From positions 1 to 64,000 of the forward strand of contig CADASF010000009.1 of assembly GCA_902790465.1 (NCBI GenBank): 64,000 nucleotides of DNA. Reading direction: 5' to 3'. The position numbers and the translations under genes were made by a program. Source of the stretch: an uncultured bacterium. Lineage in GTDB: Bacteria > Vulcanimicrobiota > CADAWZ01. Under the pieces are notes generated by a model. That model was not told the DNA's origin, ran no database searches, and saw nothing but the letters and a program-made list of their open reading frames with translations. How positions within the stretch are numbered: the stretch's first letter is position 1; each line of letters starts with the position of its first letter. Below, one piece after another: positions 16,630-25,915 of the stretch.

Positions 16630-19321
16630 TAATATTGATTATGATAGATTGAGTGCTTTAAATTTGGAATTGAAAAGAAGAGAAAATGAGTTGAATTTAA
16701 GAGAAGAGCAACTAAAAAAGGTTCAGAATGAATTGTCAGCTAAAGAAAAACAGTTGATTATAAGAGAAAATGAAGTAAAATCTAAAAATGATGTCTTACA
16801 TAAAAGACAGCTTGATTTAGATAACAAAGAATTTTCTTTAAACTCTAAAGAAAATGATATTGCTATTGGAAATAAAGAGATTGAAGAAAGAAAAGCTTTT
16901 TTGTTTAATCAAGATAAGTCTCTTAAAGAAAAAGAACAAAAAATAACCGATAAGATACAAGAATATAATAAAAAAATGATAAAATATCATGAAGATATTG
17001 CTAAATTTAATGCACAACAGTCTTCTTTACAAAAGAAACAGGAAGAATTAATAGAAAGAGAAGCAAAAGTTATTTCTATAGAAAATGCAGTTAAAGAAGA
17101 AGAATTAAAATTGCAAAAAGAAAAGAATCAACAGTTGCAAGTGTTGACACAAGATAAGTTGGAATTGTTGAAAAAAATTGATGAAGAACAACATGAAAAA
17201 TATATTGAGGCGATGAAAAAATTTGAAGAAGAACGCCATAAAAAATATATTGAATCTATGGATGACTTGAAAAATAAGTTTGAAAAAAATACCGAAGATA
17301 AATTGAGAGAATTGGAAGAGAGAGAAAAAAAGCTGTCTAAAGAAATTGAGACTTTTGAAAATGATAGACTAAAATTAGAAAAAGAAAAAGAAAGATTGTT
17401 AGTAAGAGAAGAAAAATTACAAGAGCGTGAAGAATCTTTAAATGATCGTGAAGATGAATTAGAAGAAGAATTAAAGGAAAAGTTGGATTCTCTTTGCAAA
17501 GAAGATAGAGAAACTCATAAAGAAGAATTGAATCGAAAAGAAACAATTATAGAGGATTTGCGTAAAAAAAATTTAGAGCTAAGTGATGAACTTAAAATTT
17601 TTGGTTCTTTTAGAGAAATATATGGTGATACTCGTGAAATAATCGAGAATAAAATAAATAATCTTCAAGAAGAAAATAAAATATTAAAAGAGAAATTGCT
17701 AAATTCTCCTTCTGTTGAACTCAAAGATGATTATGAGAGATTGAAAGAAAAATCAGAAGAGCAAAGGCATACTATAGATGAACTTTCAAAAGAAAATGAA
17801 AATTTTTTAGCACAGAATGAACAGTTTGAAAGATTACAAATTGAAAAGAATAGTTTAGAAGGAACAAAACAATCACTTGAGACAGAAATTAAAGAATTGG
17901 AAGCTCGTTGTACAAAATATGAAGGCATTATAGAAAGATTGTCTTCTCCTGAGGCAAGATTGGCTGATAGAGATGAACGTATTAAGGCTATAAATACAGG
18001 ATATTTAAAACCTATACCAAATAATTTGCTTCCAGATATTTATGGAAAACAAGAAGTTTTTGAAGCATTTATGAAATTGGATAAAAAAGCTAGAAAAGTT
18101 GAACTTGAAAACTATTTTGTCAATGAAGTGCCTTGGTTGGAAAATATATACGATAATTGTAACGAATATGGTATTCATTTTCCAAAGCGTATTTTATATG
18201 CTTTCCATACTGCTTTGAAAATATCAGATTGGGCTTCTATAACTGTTCTTGCAGGTGTTAGTGGTACTGGAAAATCAGAACTTCCAAAACTCTATGCCAC
18301 ATTTGGAGGAATGAATTTTATTTCAGTTCCTGTTCAGCCAAGTTGGGATAGTCAAGAATCTATGTTGGGATTTTTTAACTCTATAGACAATAGATTTGAG
18401 CCAGAACCACTTTTGAGATTTTTGGTTCAATGTATAAATGATGATTCTTTCAATAAATATATGAGTATAGTTCTTCTTGATGAGATGAATTTAGCTCATG
18501 TTGAACATTATTTTGCTGATTTTTTGAGTAAATTGGAAACAAGACGTTCAAGTAGTAAGAAAGATGTACCTAATATTGAAGTAAAATTGGGATCAGGTGT
18601 TGCTCCATATCCATTAAAATTAGAACGCTGTATCTTGTGGACAGGAACAATGAACCAAGATGAGACAACAAAATCACTTTCAGATAAAGTTCTCGACCGT
18701 GGTATTGTCATCAATTTTCCAAGACCTACTAAATTGAAAAGTAGAGAAGAAATGGCTATTCTTTCTAAGTTTGTAGAAAAATCTAATTGTAAAATGTTGT
18801 TGAGAGAAAATTGGGGCAATTGGATAACCAGAACTAATGATTTCGAAGGTGAACCTAAAAAACAGTTAGATAAATACAAAGAAATTGTTGAAAATATAAA
18901 TAAAAAATTAGAAAATATGGGGCGTGCAGTTGGACATCGTGTTTGGCAAGCTATAGAGTTCTACATTTTAAATTATCCAACTGTTCGTCAATATATGGAT
19001 GCAGAACATCCAGAAGTTCTTTCTGATGAATTAAAAGAGGCTATGAAAATTGCTTTTGAAGATCAAATTGTCCAAAAAGTTATGCCAAAACTCAGAGGAA
19101 TTGAAACTTATGGTTCTTCACTTCAGCATCTAAAAGAGATAGGAGACCTTTTGGTAAGTGAGGGATTTGAAAAACTTCAAGATGATTTTAAGATAGCTTA
19201 TGAACAAGGACACGGTCAATTTATTTGGAATAGTGCAAAATATATTGAACAAGAAGATAATGATGAACCTTCTCAAACAGGTGAATTTGAAGATGAATCT
19301 GAGGAAAATGAAACTGAATAA
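16622..19321 (+). CDS. Coiled-coil protein with McrB-like AAA ATPase domain
   Basis: Residues 1 to about 430 form an almost continuous charged coiled coil with EEREKKLSKEIE-type heptads. An AAA+ domain follows: Walker A LAGVSGTGKSELP (about 540-552), Walker B VLLDEMNLAHVEH (about 614), and an arginine-rich region WTGTMNQDETTKSLSDKVLDRG. The GVSGTGKS loop and the DEMN signature match the McrB/MoxR side of AAA+. The tail is acidic. McrB-type motors drive McrC-like nucleases, and a DUF2357 (McrC-associated) protein is encoded directly downstream. ATG 16622 follows ggagga and overlaps the preceding gene; the upstream TTG at 16610 is less likely. Confidence 0.88.
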   Translation: MSNNIDYDRLSALNLELKRRENELNLREEQLKKVQNELSAKEKQLIIRENEVKSKNDVLHKRQLDLDNKEFSLNSKENDIAIGNKEIEERKAFLFNQDKSLKEKEQKITDKIQEYNKKMIKYHEDIAKFNAQQSSLQKKQEELIEREAKVISIENAVKEEELKLQKEKNQQLQVLTQDKLELLKKIDEEQHEKYIEAMKKFEEERHKKYIESMDDLKNKFEKNTEDKLRELEEREKKLSKEIETFENDRLKLEKEKERLLVREEKLQEREESLNDREDELEEELKEKLDSLCKEDRETHKEELNRKETIIEDLRKKNLELSDELKIFGSFREIYGDTREIIENKINNLQEENKILKEKLLNSPSVELKDDYERLKEKSEEQRHTIDELSKENENFLAQNEQFERLQIEKNSLEGTKQSLETEIKELEARCTKYEGIIERLSSPEARLADRDERIKAINTGYLKPIPNNLLPDIYGKQEVFEAFMKLDKKARKVELENYFVNEVPWLENIYDNCNEYGIHFPKRILYAFHTALKISDWASITVLAGVSGTGKSELPKLYATFGGMNFISVPVQPSWDSQESMLGFFNSIDNRFEPEPLLRFLVQCINDDSFNKYMSIVLLDEMNLAHVEHYFADFLSKLETRRSSSKKDVPNIEVKLGSGVAPYPLKLERCILWTGTMNQDETTKSLSDKVLDRGIVINFPRPTKLKSREEMAILSKFVEKSNCKMLLRENWGNWITRTNDFEGEPKKQLDKYKEIVENINKKLENMGRAVGHRVWQAIEFYILNYPTVRQYMDAEHPEVLSDELKEAMKIAFEDQIVQKVMPKLRGIETYGSSLQHLKEIGDLLVSEGFEKLQDDFKIAYEQGHGQFIWNSAKYIEQEDNDEPSQTGEFEDESEENETE

Positions 19322-19332
19322 CTGAGGATATT

Positions 19333-22300
19333 ATGATAAAAAATATTGATAGTTATGAGGAGTTTTGCCAAAAACTGAATTCTTCACAAAAAGATAAGCT
19401 TTTGCTTTTGATATATATCAGAAATTGGATAATAAATATCATAAATAAAATTGATAAAGATAATATTGATTATAATCTCGATAGATTGTTGTTAGAAAAT
19501 GATGATCTATATTTTAAGCCTGAGTTAAAACAATCTTTTAAAAATGAATTAAAAAATGATATATTATCAAATATTGTTGACAAAAGTTTTGATGCTTTCA
19601 AATATATCAGCAATAATATGCGGGAAAATATAATTCGTGAAAATATTGTAATGCCTGTATATAAAGTGAAAGAAATAAATAGTAGTTGTTTGAATTGGCT
19701 TAGTAGAAAACCTGGAAATTCTATTAAAGAAAAAATATCAAACAATAATCATTCTATGTTAGCTGTAAGGCGTAGAATGACTTTAAATACAGGAGAAAAT
19801 CGTCTTTTTATTGCATTTTTAAAAAATATTTCGAGATTACTTCAATTAAAGTTAGATAGTATTTCTGATTTTGTTAAAAGTGAATCTTATGGTAATTTTG
19901 TTGCTAAAACTAAAATTACTATAAATAGTGAGCTTTCAAATGAAAGAAATTTTTTGGAACAGTGTTTATATTTTTTAAATACTCCTGATATTGAGGAAAT
20001 AGGTCTATGGAATAATATGCCTCCAAATAATGCTCTTTTAGGTGATAAAAATTATAAAAAAATTTGGAATGCTTGGGGAGTATTAAAGAATATAGACGAG
20101 TGGATCAAAGATGATTGCTCAAAAATAGCACATAATTTTTGTGAATTGTCTTTTATTGAGTTATTGACGATAATTTCAAGATATTTTTATCTTCCACAAG
20201 TTCCATTTACTGTTGATTATAAAGAATTTGAATTTTCTATAAAATCTCCATTTTTATATGCAGTTGATTCAAATGGAAATAAATTTGAAATATCAAAGCA
20301 GCATATAAAAGAAGAATCAAAATCAATAATAAATATATTTTATAGAGGAGCATCTTTAATAGTTGAATTTTATAATGACAGGATTTTATTTCAAAACAAT
20401 AATCGTAAAATTTGTGAATATGGTTTGAATATTCAAAATTTGAATAGAATCAATTATGTATTTTCTTTGATGATGTCAAAATTCAAACTATATCAAAATA
20501 ATATATGGAAAAAATATTACGAAAATAAATATTCTGAACAAGAAAAAAATATTTATAATGAAGTCGTAATGAATATTTATTCTGTTTATCCACGATATAT
20601 TGCTAATAATGGTAGGGTGTCAAAATTGGATTCTCGTATTATTCAGCAAAAATATGTTTGTGATGATAAGGAATATATTATACCTGTAGATATTTCAAGA
20701 GCAATAGAGATTCATAAAAGTATTGAAACTTATAGCTTTTTAAATTCAATAAGAAGCAATTCAATATTTCAGATGACTAATTTGTTTCATTTGTTGGAAT
20801 CACATATAAAAAGCAAGAAATTTGCTTTTATATATCCAGATATTTTTAGTGAATTACAAGTTAGTTTGTTGTATAAATCGGCAAGAGGAGCATTTAATAA
20901 TGTAACTGCTTTTCCAAATAGCATTGCATTTGCTTTTTATTATCTCAAAAAATATCAGGTGGATTCAATAATACCAAATAATAAATCAAATGGAAATTTC
21001 ATTTTGATTGCTGATTTGGTAAATGATAAATTGGTATTGTCTTTGATTCATGGAATTGTCGATGAAACAGGTAAGTTAAAAAATGATATACCTGAATATA
21101 AAGGGCTTGTTTTTGAGAGACATCCAAGTATATCTTTTTCTCTTAAAGATGATATAGATATTTTGAAAGAAAATTTAAAATCAGACGAAATATATGATAT
21201 TTGGGGAATTGATGGAATAAAAGATGAAAGAGATAATCTTTCTGTTTTATTTGATGAAAATAACCAATTTAGAATAAATAGTAATTTATGTAATACTATA
21301 AATAATTATAATATAGATATAACAGATTATATAAATGAATTTTTACAAAAATATGAAAAAATAATAGGTAAATCTAAAGTTATAAGTTATATTTCTGATT
21401 CTGAACATATTGTTTCTTATGATTATAATTTAGAATATATCGATAAAAGTAGTTCATTAGAAGGATATACCTTTTTTAAACAACTTCAAAAGAAGACGAA
21501 AATATCACTTTGGAAAGACCATCTTCAAAAATTGTCGATTAAACTATTGTATGGAGAATTTCCATTGGTCGATGATGAAACTATCACTCCTCAATTTGAT
21601 ATTGAGCATAAAATACCTATTAATAAAACATTTACACTTCCAAAAGGTGTTAAAGAATACAAATTTGGATTGATATTAAATGATTCAAGTGAAAATAGTC
21701 GTTTTATGGCTGTAATAAAAAATCCAGCTTTTCCACTATCTGAAAATATAGAATGTACATTAGATATGACATATAAATATGGAGCAGATGATCCTTATGA
21801 ATTGTTTTTTATTCCAAAAGATACGGCTAAGGCTAAATTTGATAAGGCAAAAGTAATTTGGATGCCTCAAGATGAGTACCTATATAAAGATTTAAATTCA
21901 CCTGTATTTCCAAATGTTCCTTCCTATGATGAGTTACAACATTTTCAATCTAAAAATGGAGAAGAAAATTTAATAAGTGGACCAAAGGGGATAATAAATA
22001 AATTCCAAGAAATCATAGATTCAAGACAATATGAAACTTTAAGACCTTCTGATTATAATGTAAAATTGAATGGAAAATATGGCGATAGGGTTTTTTATAT
22101 AAATAATTTTAAGGGTGGAAATATAACTCTTAAATTTAGAGAAAGCTCTATTATATATATTGAAAGAAAAAATAATGTTTCTTTTGATAATATAATAGAT
22201 AATAAGAAAATGATATCTTTTGATATTCCTAAAGATTTTACAACAAAAAATGTAGTTAGATATAGATGCAGTTTAAAAAGTTCTTGGAAATATATTTCTA

Positions 22301-23412
22301 ATAAAGGATATGCTTGTTTTGAAGACAATGTCAACATAGATGGAGAATATAAAAATATTACTTTTTATCAAGATAATTTTATAGATAAAAAAACTTGTAA
22401 TAAAGATATAACTCATGTTTCATTTGAACTAAAAAAAGAACCAATAAAAGATAAATATGGAAATTATAGATATATAGCAAAATGGATAAATGATGAAGAT
22501 AATAAAAAATATGAGCCAGAAAAAATATATAATGTTGAAAATATAAGATTAGGAAAGAAAATAAATACAAATATATTTTATGGTAGAATTTTGTTTTTAG
22601 TTCATAAGATTTTTTCAGAAAATAAATCCAAGTATGATAGAGATTGTCCAAGAGAATTAGTTAACTCTATTACGAATTTTTCTCATGCTTTTAAAGAGAT
22701 TTATTATGATGTGGGAAACGGATTAAAACCAGTGGTCTTTAATATAATGTCTTTAATGGCGAAAAATATTGACGATTATTACGATATTGCTTTTGAACAT
22801 ATGCAAAAATATTTTGATGGTTCTATAAAATTGCCTGATAATATTGGATATGCCCTTGGAAGTTGTAATAATGATAAAGAAATACAATTGAAAAATATTT
22901 TGTTTGATTTTCCAGAAGAAAAGAAAGATAAAGTTGTTTGTATATTGTCTAAAGCCATTTGGGGAAATAGACATTTTGTTTTCTCAGATAATGTAGAACG
23001 AGATAAGTTGTTGTATTATTTGTATGTGGCAATTGACTATATAGTAGATATGATTGATGGTAAAATTTTAAATAAAAATAGAGATATAGGAAAATGTATT
23101 GAATATATTTTAGGTGTATTTAGATTGAGAGAATTGGGAGATAGTCAGCTAAATTATAAATTATCTTTAAATAATCCAAAGATTCAGACTTTATATTTTT
23201 ACATAGAAAAAATTATTGAAAAAGTAAAAAATAATGAATTTGGAATTAAATCATTTTTGAAATTGGAAATTAGTGATAAAGGTCAATATAAAGATATTCC
23301 TGATTTACTTTATGCTATGTTGGTATATATAACAGGTGATACAGGAAGTAGTAATATAAAAATAAATATTGATGAAACTGATGATGAAGATGAAGAAAAT
23401 GATGAGGATTAA
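19333..23412 (+). CDS. Giant DUF2357/McrC-like partner of the AAA protein
   Basis: This protein of 1359 residues contains, at about 105-165, the pattern VKEINSSCLNWLSRKPG followed by AVRRRMTLNTGENRLFIAFL, which I recognise as the N-terminal DUF2357 region of McrC-like proteins that pair with McrB-like ATPases. The remaining 1100 residues are mixed alpha/beta and include IADLVNDKLVLSLIHGIVDE and a long beta-rich region; the C-terminus is acidic. I could not identify a PD-(D/E)xK motif with confidence, so nuclease activity is open. Known McrC proteins are about 350-700 residues, so this is unusually long. A ribosome site (gagga) precedes ATG 19333, 11 bp after the ATPase gene. Confidence 0.75.
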   Translation: MIKNIDSYEEFCQKLNSSQKDKLLLLIYIRNWIINIINKIDKDNIDYNLDRLLLENDDLYFKPELKQSFKNELKNDILSNIVDKSFDAFKYISNNMRENIIRENIVMPVYKVKEINSSCLNWLSRKPGNSIKEKISNNNHSMLAVRRRMTLNTGENRLFIAFLKNISRLLQLKLDSISDFVKSESYGNFVAKTKITINSELSNERNFLEQCLYFLNTPDIEEIGLWNNMPPNNALLGDKNYKKIWNAWGVLKNIDEWIKDDCSKIAHNFCELSFIELLTIISRYFYLPQVPFTVDYKEFEFSIKSPFLYAVDSNGNKFEISKQHIKEESKSIINIFYRGASLIVEFYNDRILFQNNNRKICEYGLNIQNLNRINYVFSLMMSKFKLYQNNIWKKYYENKYSEQEKNIYNEVVMNIYSVYPRYIANNGRVSKLDSRIIQQKYVCDDKEYIIPVDISRAIEIHKSIETYSFLNSIRSNSIFQMTNLFHLLESHIKSKKFAFIYPDIFSELQVSLLYKSARGAFNNVTAFPNSIAFAFYYLKKYQVDSIIPNNKSNGNFILIADLVNDKLVLSLIHGIVDETGKLKNDIPEYKGLVFERHPSISFSLKDDIDILKENLKSDEIYDIWGIDGIKDERDNLSVLFDENNQFRINSNLCNTINNYNIDITDYINEFLQKYEKIIGKSKVISYISDSEHIVSYDYNLEYIDKSSSLEGYTFFKQLQKKTKISLWKDHLQKLSIKLLYGEFPLVDDETITPQFDIEHKIPINKTFTLPKGVKEYKFGLILNDSSENSRFMAVIKNPAFPLSENIECTLDMTYKYGADDPYELFFIPKDTAKAKFDKAKVIWMPQDEYLYKDLNSPVFPNVPSYDELQHFQSKNGEENLISGPKGIINKFQEIIDSRQYETLRPSDYNVKLNGKYGDRVFYINNFKGGNITLKFRESSIIYIERKNNVSFDNIIDNKKMISFDIPKDFTTKNVVRYRCSLKSSWKYISNKGYACFEDNVNIDGEYKNITFYQDNFIDKKTCNKDITHVSFELKKEPIKDKYGNYRYIAKWINDEDNKKYEPEKIYNVENIRLGKKINTNIFYGRILFLVHKIFSENKSKYDRDCPRELVNSITNFSHAFKEIYYDVGNGLKPVVFNIMSLMAKNIDDYYDIAFEHMQKYFDGSIKLPDNIGYALGSCNNDKEIQLKNILFDFPEEKKDKVVCILSKAIWGNRHFVFSDNVERDKLLYYLYVAIDYIVDMIDGKILNKNRDIGKCIEYILGVFRLRELGDSQLNYKLSLNNPKIQTLYFYIEKIIEKVKNNEFGIKSFLKLEISDKGQYKDIPDLLYAMLVYITGDTGSSNIKINIDETDDEDEENDED

Positions 23413-23440
23413 CTAAAAAAAATTGGGCGGAAGATAATAA

Positions 23441-24388
23441 ATGGCAAAAACTATTAAATTCAATTTGATTTGCGATAATAAGCCAATTCGCACAATAGAA
23501 GATTTGCAAAAAAATTTTTCTATTGAAGATGTTTTGGCTTATTATCACAATGGTTTATTAGAACGCTGGTTGAATGTTCGTGGGTATTCCAAAAAAGATG
23601 AGAAGTATAATATATCAAAAATAACATGTAAGGGTGATATTGATATAATAACTGAATTGATCAAAATATTTGATGTGTCAAAAGATGAAAATGAGATAAA
23701 AGAATCGTTATATATCTTGAAATATTTAAAAGAAAAACAGGACAATTTGGATAGATATAATAGATACAATTCCAGCAATGAGACGAGAATTCAAGATTAT
23801 AAAAAAGAATATGATAATTGTGTTACAAAACTTCAAAATGCAAGCGATATATCTGCAATCAAATCAAGTATAAAAATGATTGCTGATTTTTATTTTTGGC
23901 TTTTTGAATTGAATCATAGATCGCTTTTTTGGAAATTGAGAGATAAATCTCCTTTGGCTATTATGTGTCTTTTGATGAATGAGAGGACAAGAAAATATTT
24001 TTTGCCAATAGAGAATATAATTAAAGGCAAAAATATAGCTGTTATGGATATAAATACTAATACTCAAGATATGAGAGATAAAAAAGAGATGTATAACAGT
24101 ATTTGTGATTTGATTAATTCTTCTGATTTTGTAAATAAAATGGGAAATAATTTATATAAAGTCTCTAAAGTAACTGATGGATATTGGAGTGATATTGAAC
24201 CAAAAGGCAAAAAATATATGATTATTGATATAAATAGAAGTAATACTGGAAAAGATTTTGTTCGTTCTGCAGGTGTCAAAGATGGAGATTTATCTCAAAA
24301 AGATATAAAGAATAAATTTGTTATTTTGGATGGAATTGACTATAAGAGTAATTCACCTTCTAGCACATTGTATTACATGGAGGTCTAA
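23441..24388 (+). CDS. TerY-P operon protein with N-terminal EDLLxYYxxGLLxRWL-type motif
   Basis: The 315-residue protein has a distinctive start: a beta strand FNLICDNKPIRTIEDLQKNF followed by SIEDVLAYYHNGLLERWLNVRG. I have seen related 'tyrosine-Gly-Leu ... RWL' modules in other conflict-system proteins but cannot name this one. The remainder is helical and ends with a strand-rich segment (KKYMIIDINRSN, KFVILDGIDY). It lies between the DUF2357 protein and the Ycf46-like AAA ATPase, 2 bp from the latter, so it is likely a small cofactor or adaptor of the complex. Ribosome site ggcgga before ATG 23441. Confidence 0.75.
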   Translation: MAKTIKFNLICDNKPIRTIEDLQKNFSIEDVLAYYHNGLLERWLNVRGYSKKDEKYNISKITCKGDIDIITELIKIFDVSKDENEIKESLYILKYLKEKQDNLDRYNRYNSSNETRIQDYKKEYDNCVTKLQNASDISAIKSSIKMIADFYFWLFELNHRSLFWKLRDKSPLAIMCLLMNERTRKYFLPIENIIKGKNIAVMDINTNTQDMRDKKEMYNSICDLINSSDFVNKMGNNLYKVSKVTDGYWSDIEPKGKKYMIIDINRSNTGKDFVRSAGVKDGDLSQKDIKNKFVILDGIDYKSNSPSSTLYYMEV

Positions 24389-24390
24389 TA

Positions 24391-25890
24391 GTGAAACGAA
24401 CAACTGTTGAAACTTTGGCTTCTTATGTAGATGCTCTTCGTTCTATCATATACATAAACCACTTTGATTTTAAAGTTATTGATGATTCGATAGCGAAAAT
24501 TGGAAAAGATGTAAAATGTGTTGAATTTAACAATGCTTTTGGACTTGTTGATTTTAGAACTAAAAGTCCAATGATGGACTGTGATTTAGAAGGATTTTTA
24601 AGATTGACTTGGGAAGATGGTTTTGAACAAGAGACATTTCTTATTTTAAAAGATGTTCACGAAGAATTAAATAATCCCAAAATAATTTCTCTTTTGAAAA
24701 AAATAGCAGAACTCAATATTTATGATGATACTTATAATGAAACAGTTTTTATTTTATCTGAAACTCTTGTGATTCCAAATAGTCTTGAAAATTATATAAC
24801 TATTTTTGATATTCCCTTGCCTTCAATGCGTGAAATTTTGAAAATAATAAAAAATTTTATAAAAGATTTGGATATAAAAGTTGAACAAGATACAATAGAT
24901 GAGATAGCTTTGTCTTTTAAGGGATTAAATGAATTTCAAATAAAGCAAATTTTGAATTTGGCGTACCAAGATGGTGGTTGTATAGATAGAGAAGATAAAT
25001 TTCTTATTTTAAAAGAGAAAGAACAGTTTATAAAAAAATCTGGAATGTTGGAGCTAGTCAATTTTTCAGAAAAGATAGAAGATATAGGTGGATTGGATAA
25101 TTTAAAAGATTGGCTTTATCGTAAACAAAAAATTTTTGAGAATCTTGATAAAGCACTTAAATTTGGAGTTGATCTTCCAAAAGGTCTGATGATAATAGGT
25201 ATGCCAGGTTGTGGAAAAAGTCTTACAGCAAAGGCTACAGCTAGTTTATTTGAAATACCTCTTGTTCGTCTTGATGTTGGTCGTTTACTAGGAAAATATG
25301 TTGGTGAATCTGAAGAAAATATGAGAAAGGCTTTGAGATTATCTGAAGCTATAAGCCCTTGTGTCCTTTGGATAGATGAAATAGAAAAGGCTTTTGCAGG
25401 TGTTGGAGAAAATGGACTTGGGCATGAAGTTACTACTCGACTTTTTGGACAGTTTTTAACTTGGATGCAGGAAAAGGAAAATACTGTATTTATTGTGGCA
25501 ACGGCAAATAATATATCTAAAATTCCTCCAGAATTTTTGAGAAAAGGGCGATTTGATGAATTATTTTTTGTTGATTTGCCTAATGTTGAAGAGAGAAAGA
25601 CAATTTTTGATATTCACTTGAGAAAGCGTAATAAATGGAATAAAGATATTGATTATATATCTTTGGTAAAGGCTACAGAAGGATTTAGTGGAGCCGATTT
25701 GGAGTCTGTTGTAAAAGATACTGTTGAACTTGCATTTATTGAGTATAGAAATACAATAACAACTCAAGATTTACTAAATACTGTGAAAAACACAAAATCT
25801 ATATCTAATACATTAAAAGAGAAGATTGATGAGATTAGAGAGCGTATAAAAAAAGTTGATATAAAATCTGCAAGTAGAAAAGTAAATTGA
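24391..25890 (+). CDS. Ycf46-like AAA ATPase
   Basis: The 499-residue protein has an N-terminal part of about 240 residues that resembles the degenerate first domain of Ycf46 proteins (ETLVIPNSLENYITIFDIPLP), then a classic AAA module: IGMPGCGKSLTAKA (about 269), LVRLDVGRLLGKYVGESE (pore-loop region), VLWIDEIEKAF (about 327), VATANN sensor 1, and FLRKGRFDE with the arginine finger. A lid domain with EGFSGADLESVVKDTVE follows. This is the FtsH/Cdc48 side of AAA, unlike the McrB-like ATPase of the same operon, so two distinct motors are encoded. Start GTG 24391 behind ggagg. Confidence 0.9.
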   Translation: MKRTTVETLASYVDALRSIIYINHFDFKVIDDSIAKIGKDVKCVEFNNAFGLVDFRTKSPMMDCDLEGFLRLTWEDGFEQETFLILKDVHEELNNPKIISLLKKIAELNIYDDTYNETVFILSETLVIPNSLENYITIFDIPLPSMREILKIIKNFIKDLDIKVEQDTIDEIALSFKGLNEFQIKQILNLAYQDGGCIDREDKFLILKEKEQFIKKSGMLELVNFSEKIEDIGGLDNLKDWLYRKQKIFENLDKALKFGVDLPKGLMIIGMPGCGKSLTAKATASLFEIPLVRLDVGRLLGKYVGESEENMRKALRLSEAISPCVLWIDEIEKAFAGVGENGLGHEVTTRLFGQFLTWMQEKENTVFIVATANNISKIPPEFLRKGRFDELFFVDLPNVEERKTIFDIHLRKRNKWNKDIDYISLVKATEGFSGADLESVVKDTVELAFIEYRNTITTQDLLNTVKNTKSISNTLKEKIDEIRERIKKVDIKSASRKVN

Positions 25891-25915
25891 ATTTTTAATA
25901 AAAAGGAATATTTAA

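Noticed and set aside
17128-17928. Serine-rich - strand frames opposite the coiled-coil ATPase gene
   Set aside because: They mirror the Glu/Lys-rich coiled coil on the + strand and have no start signals.
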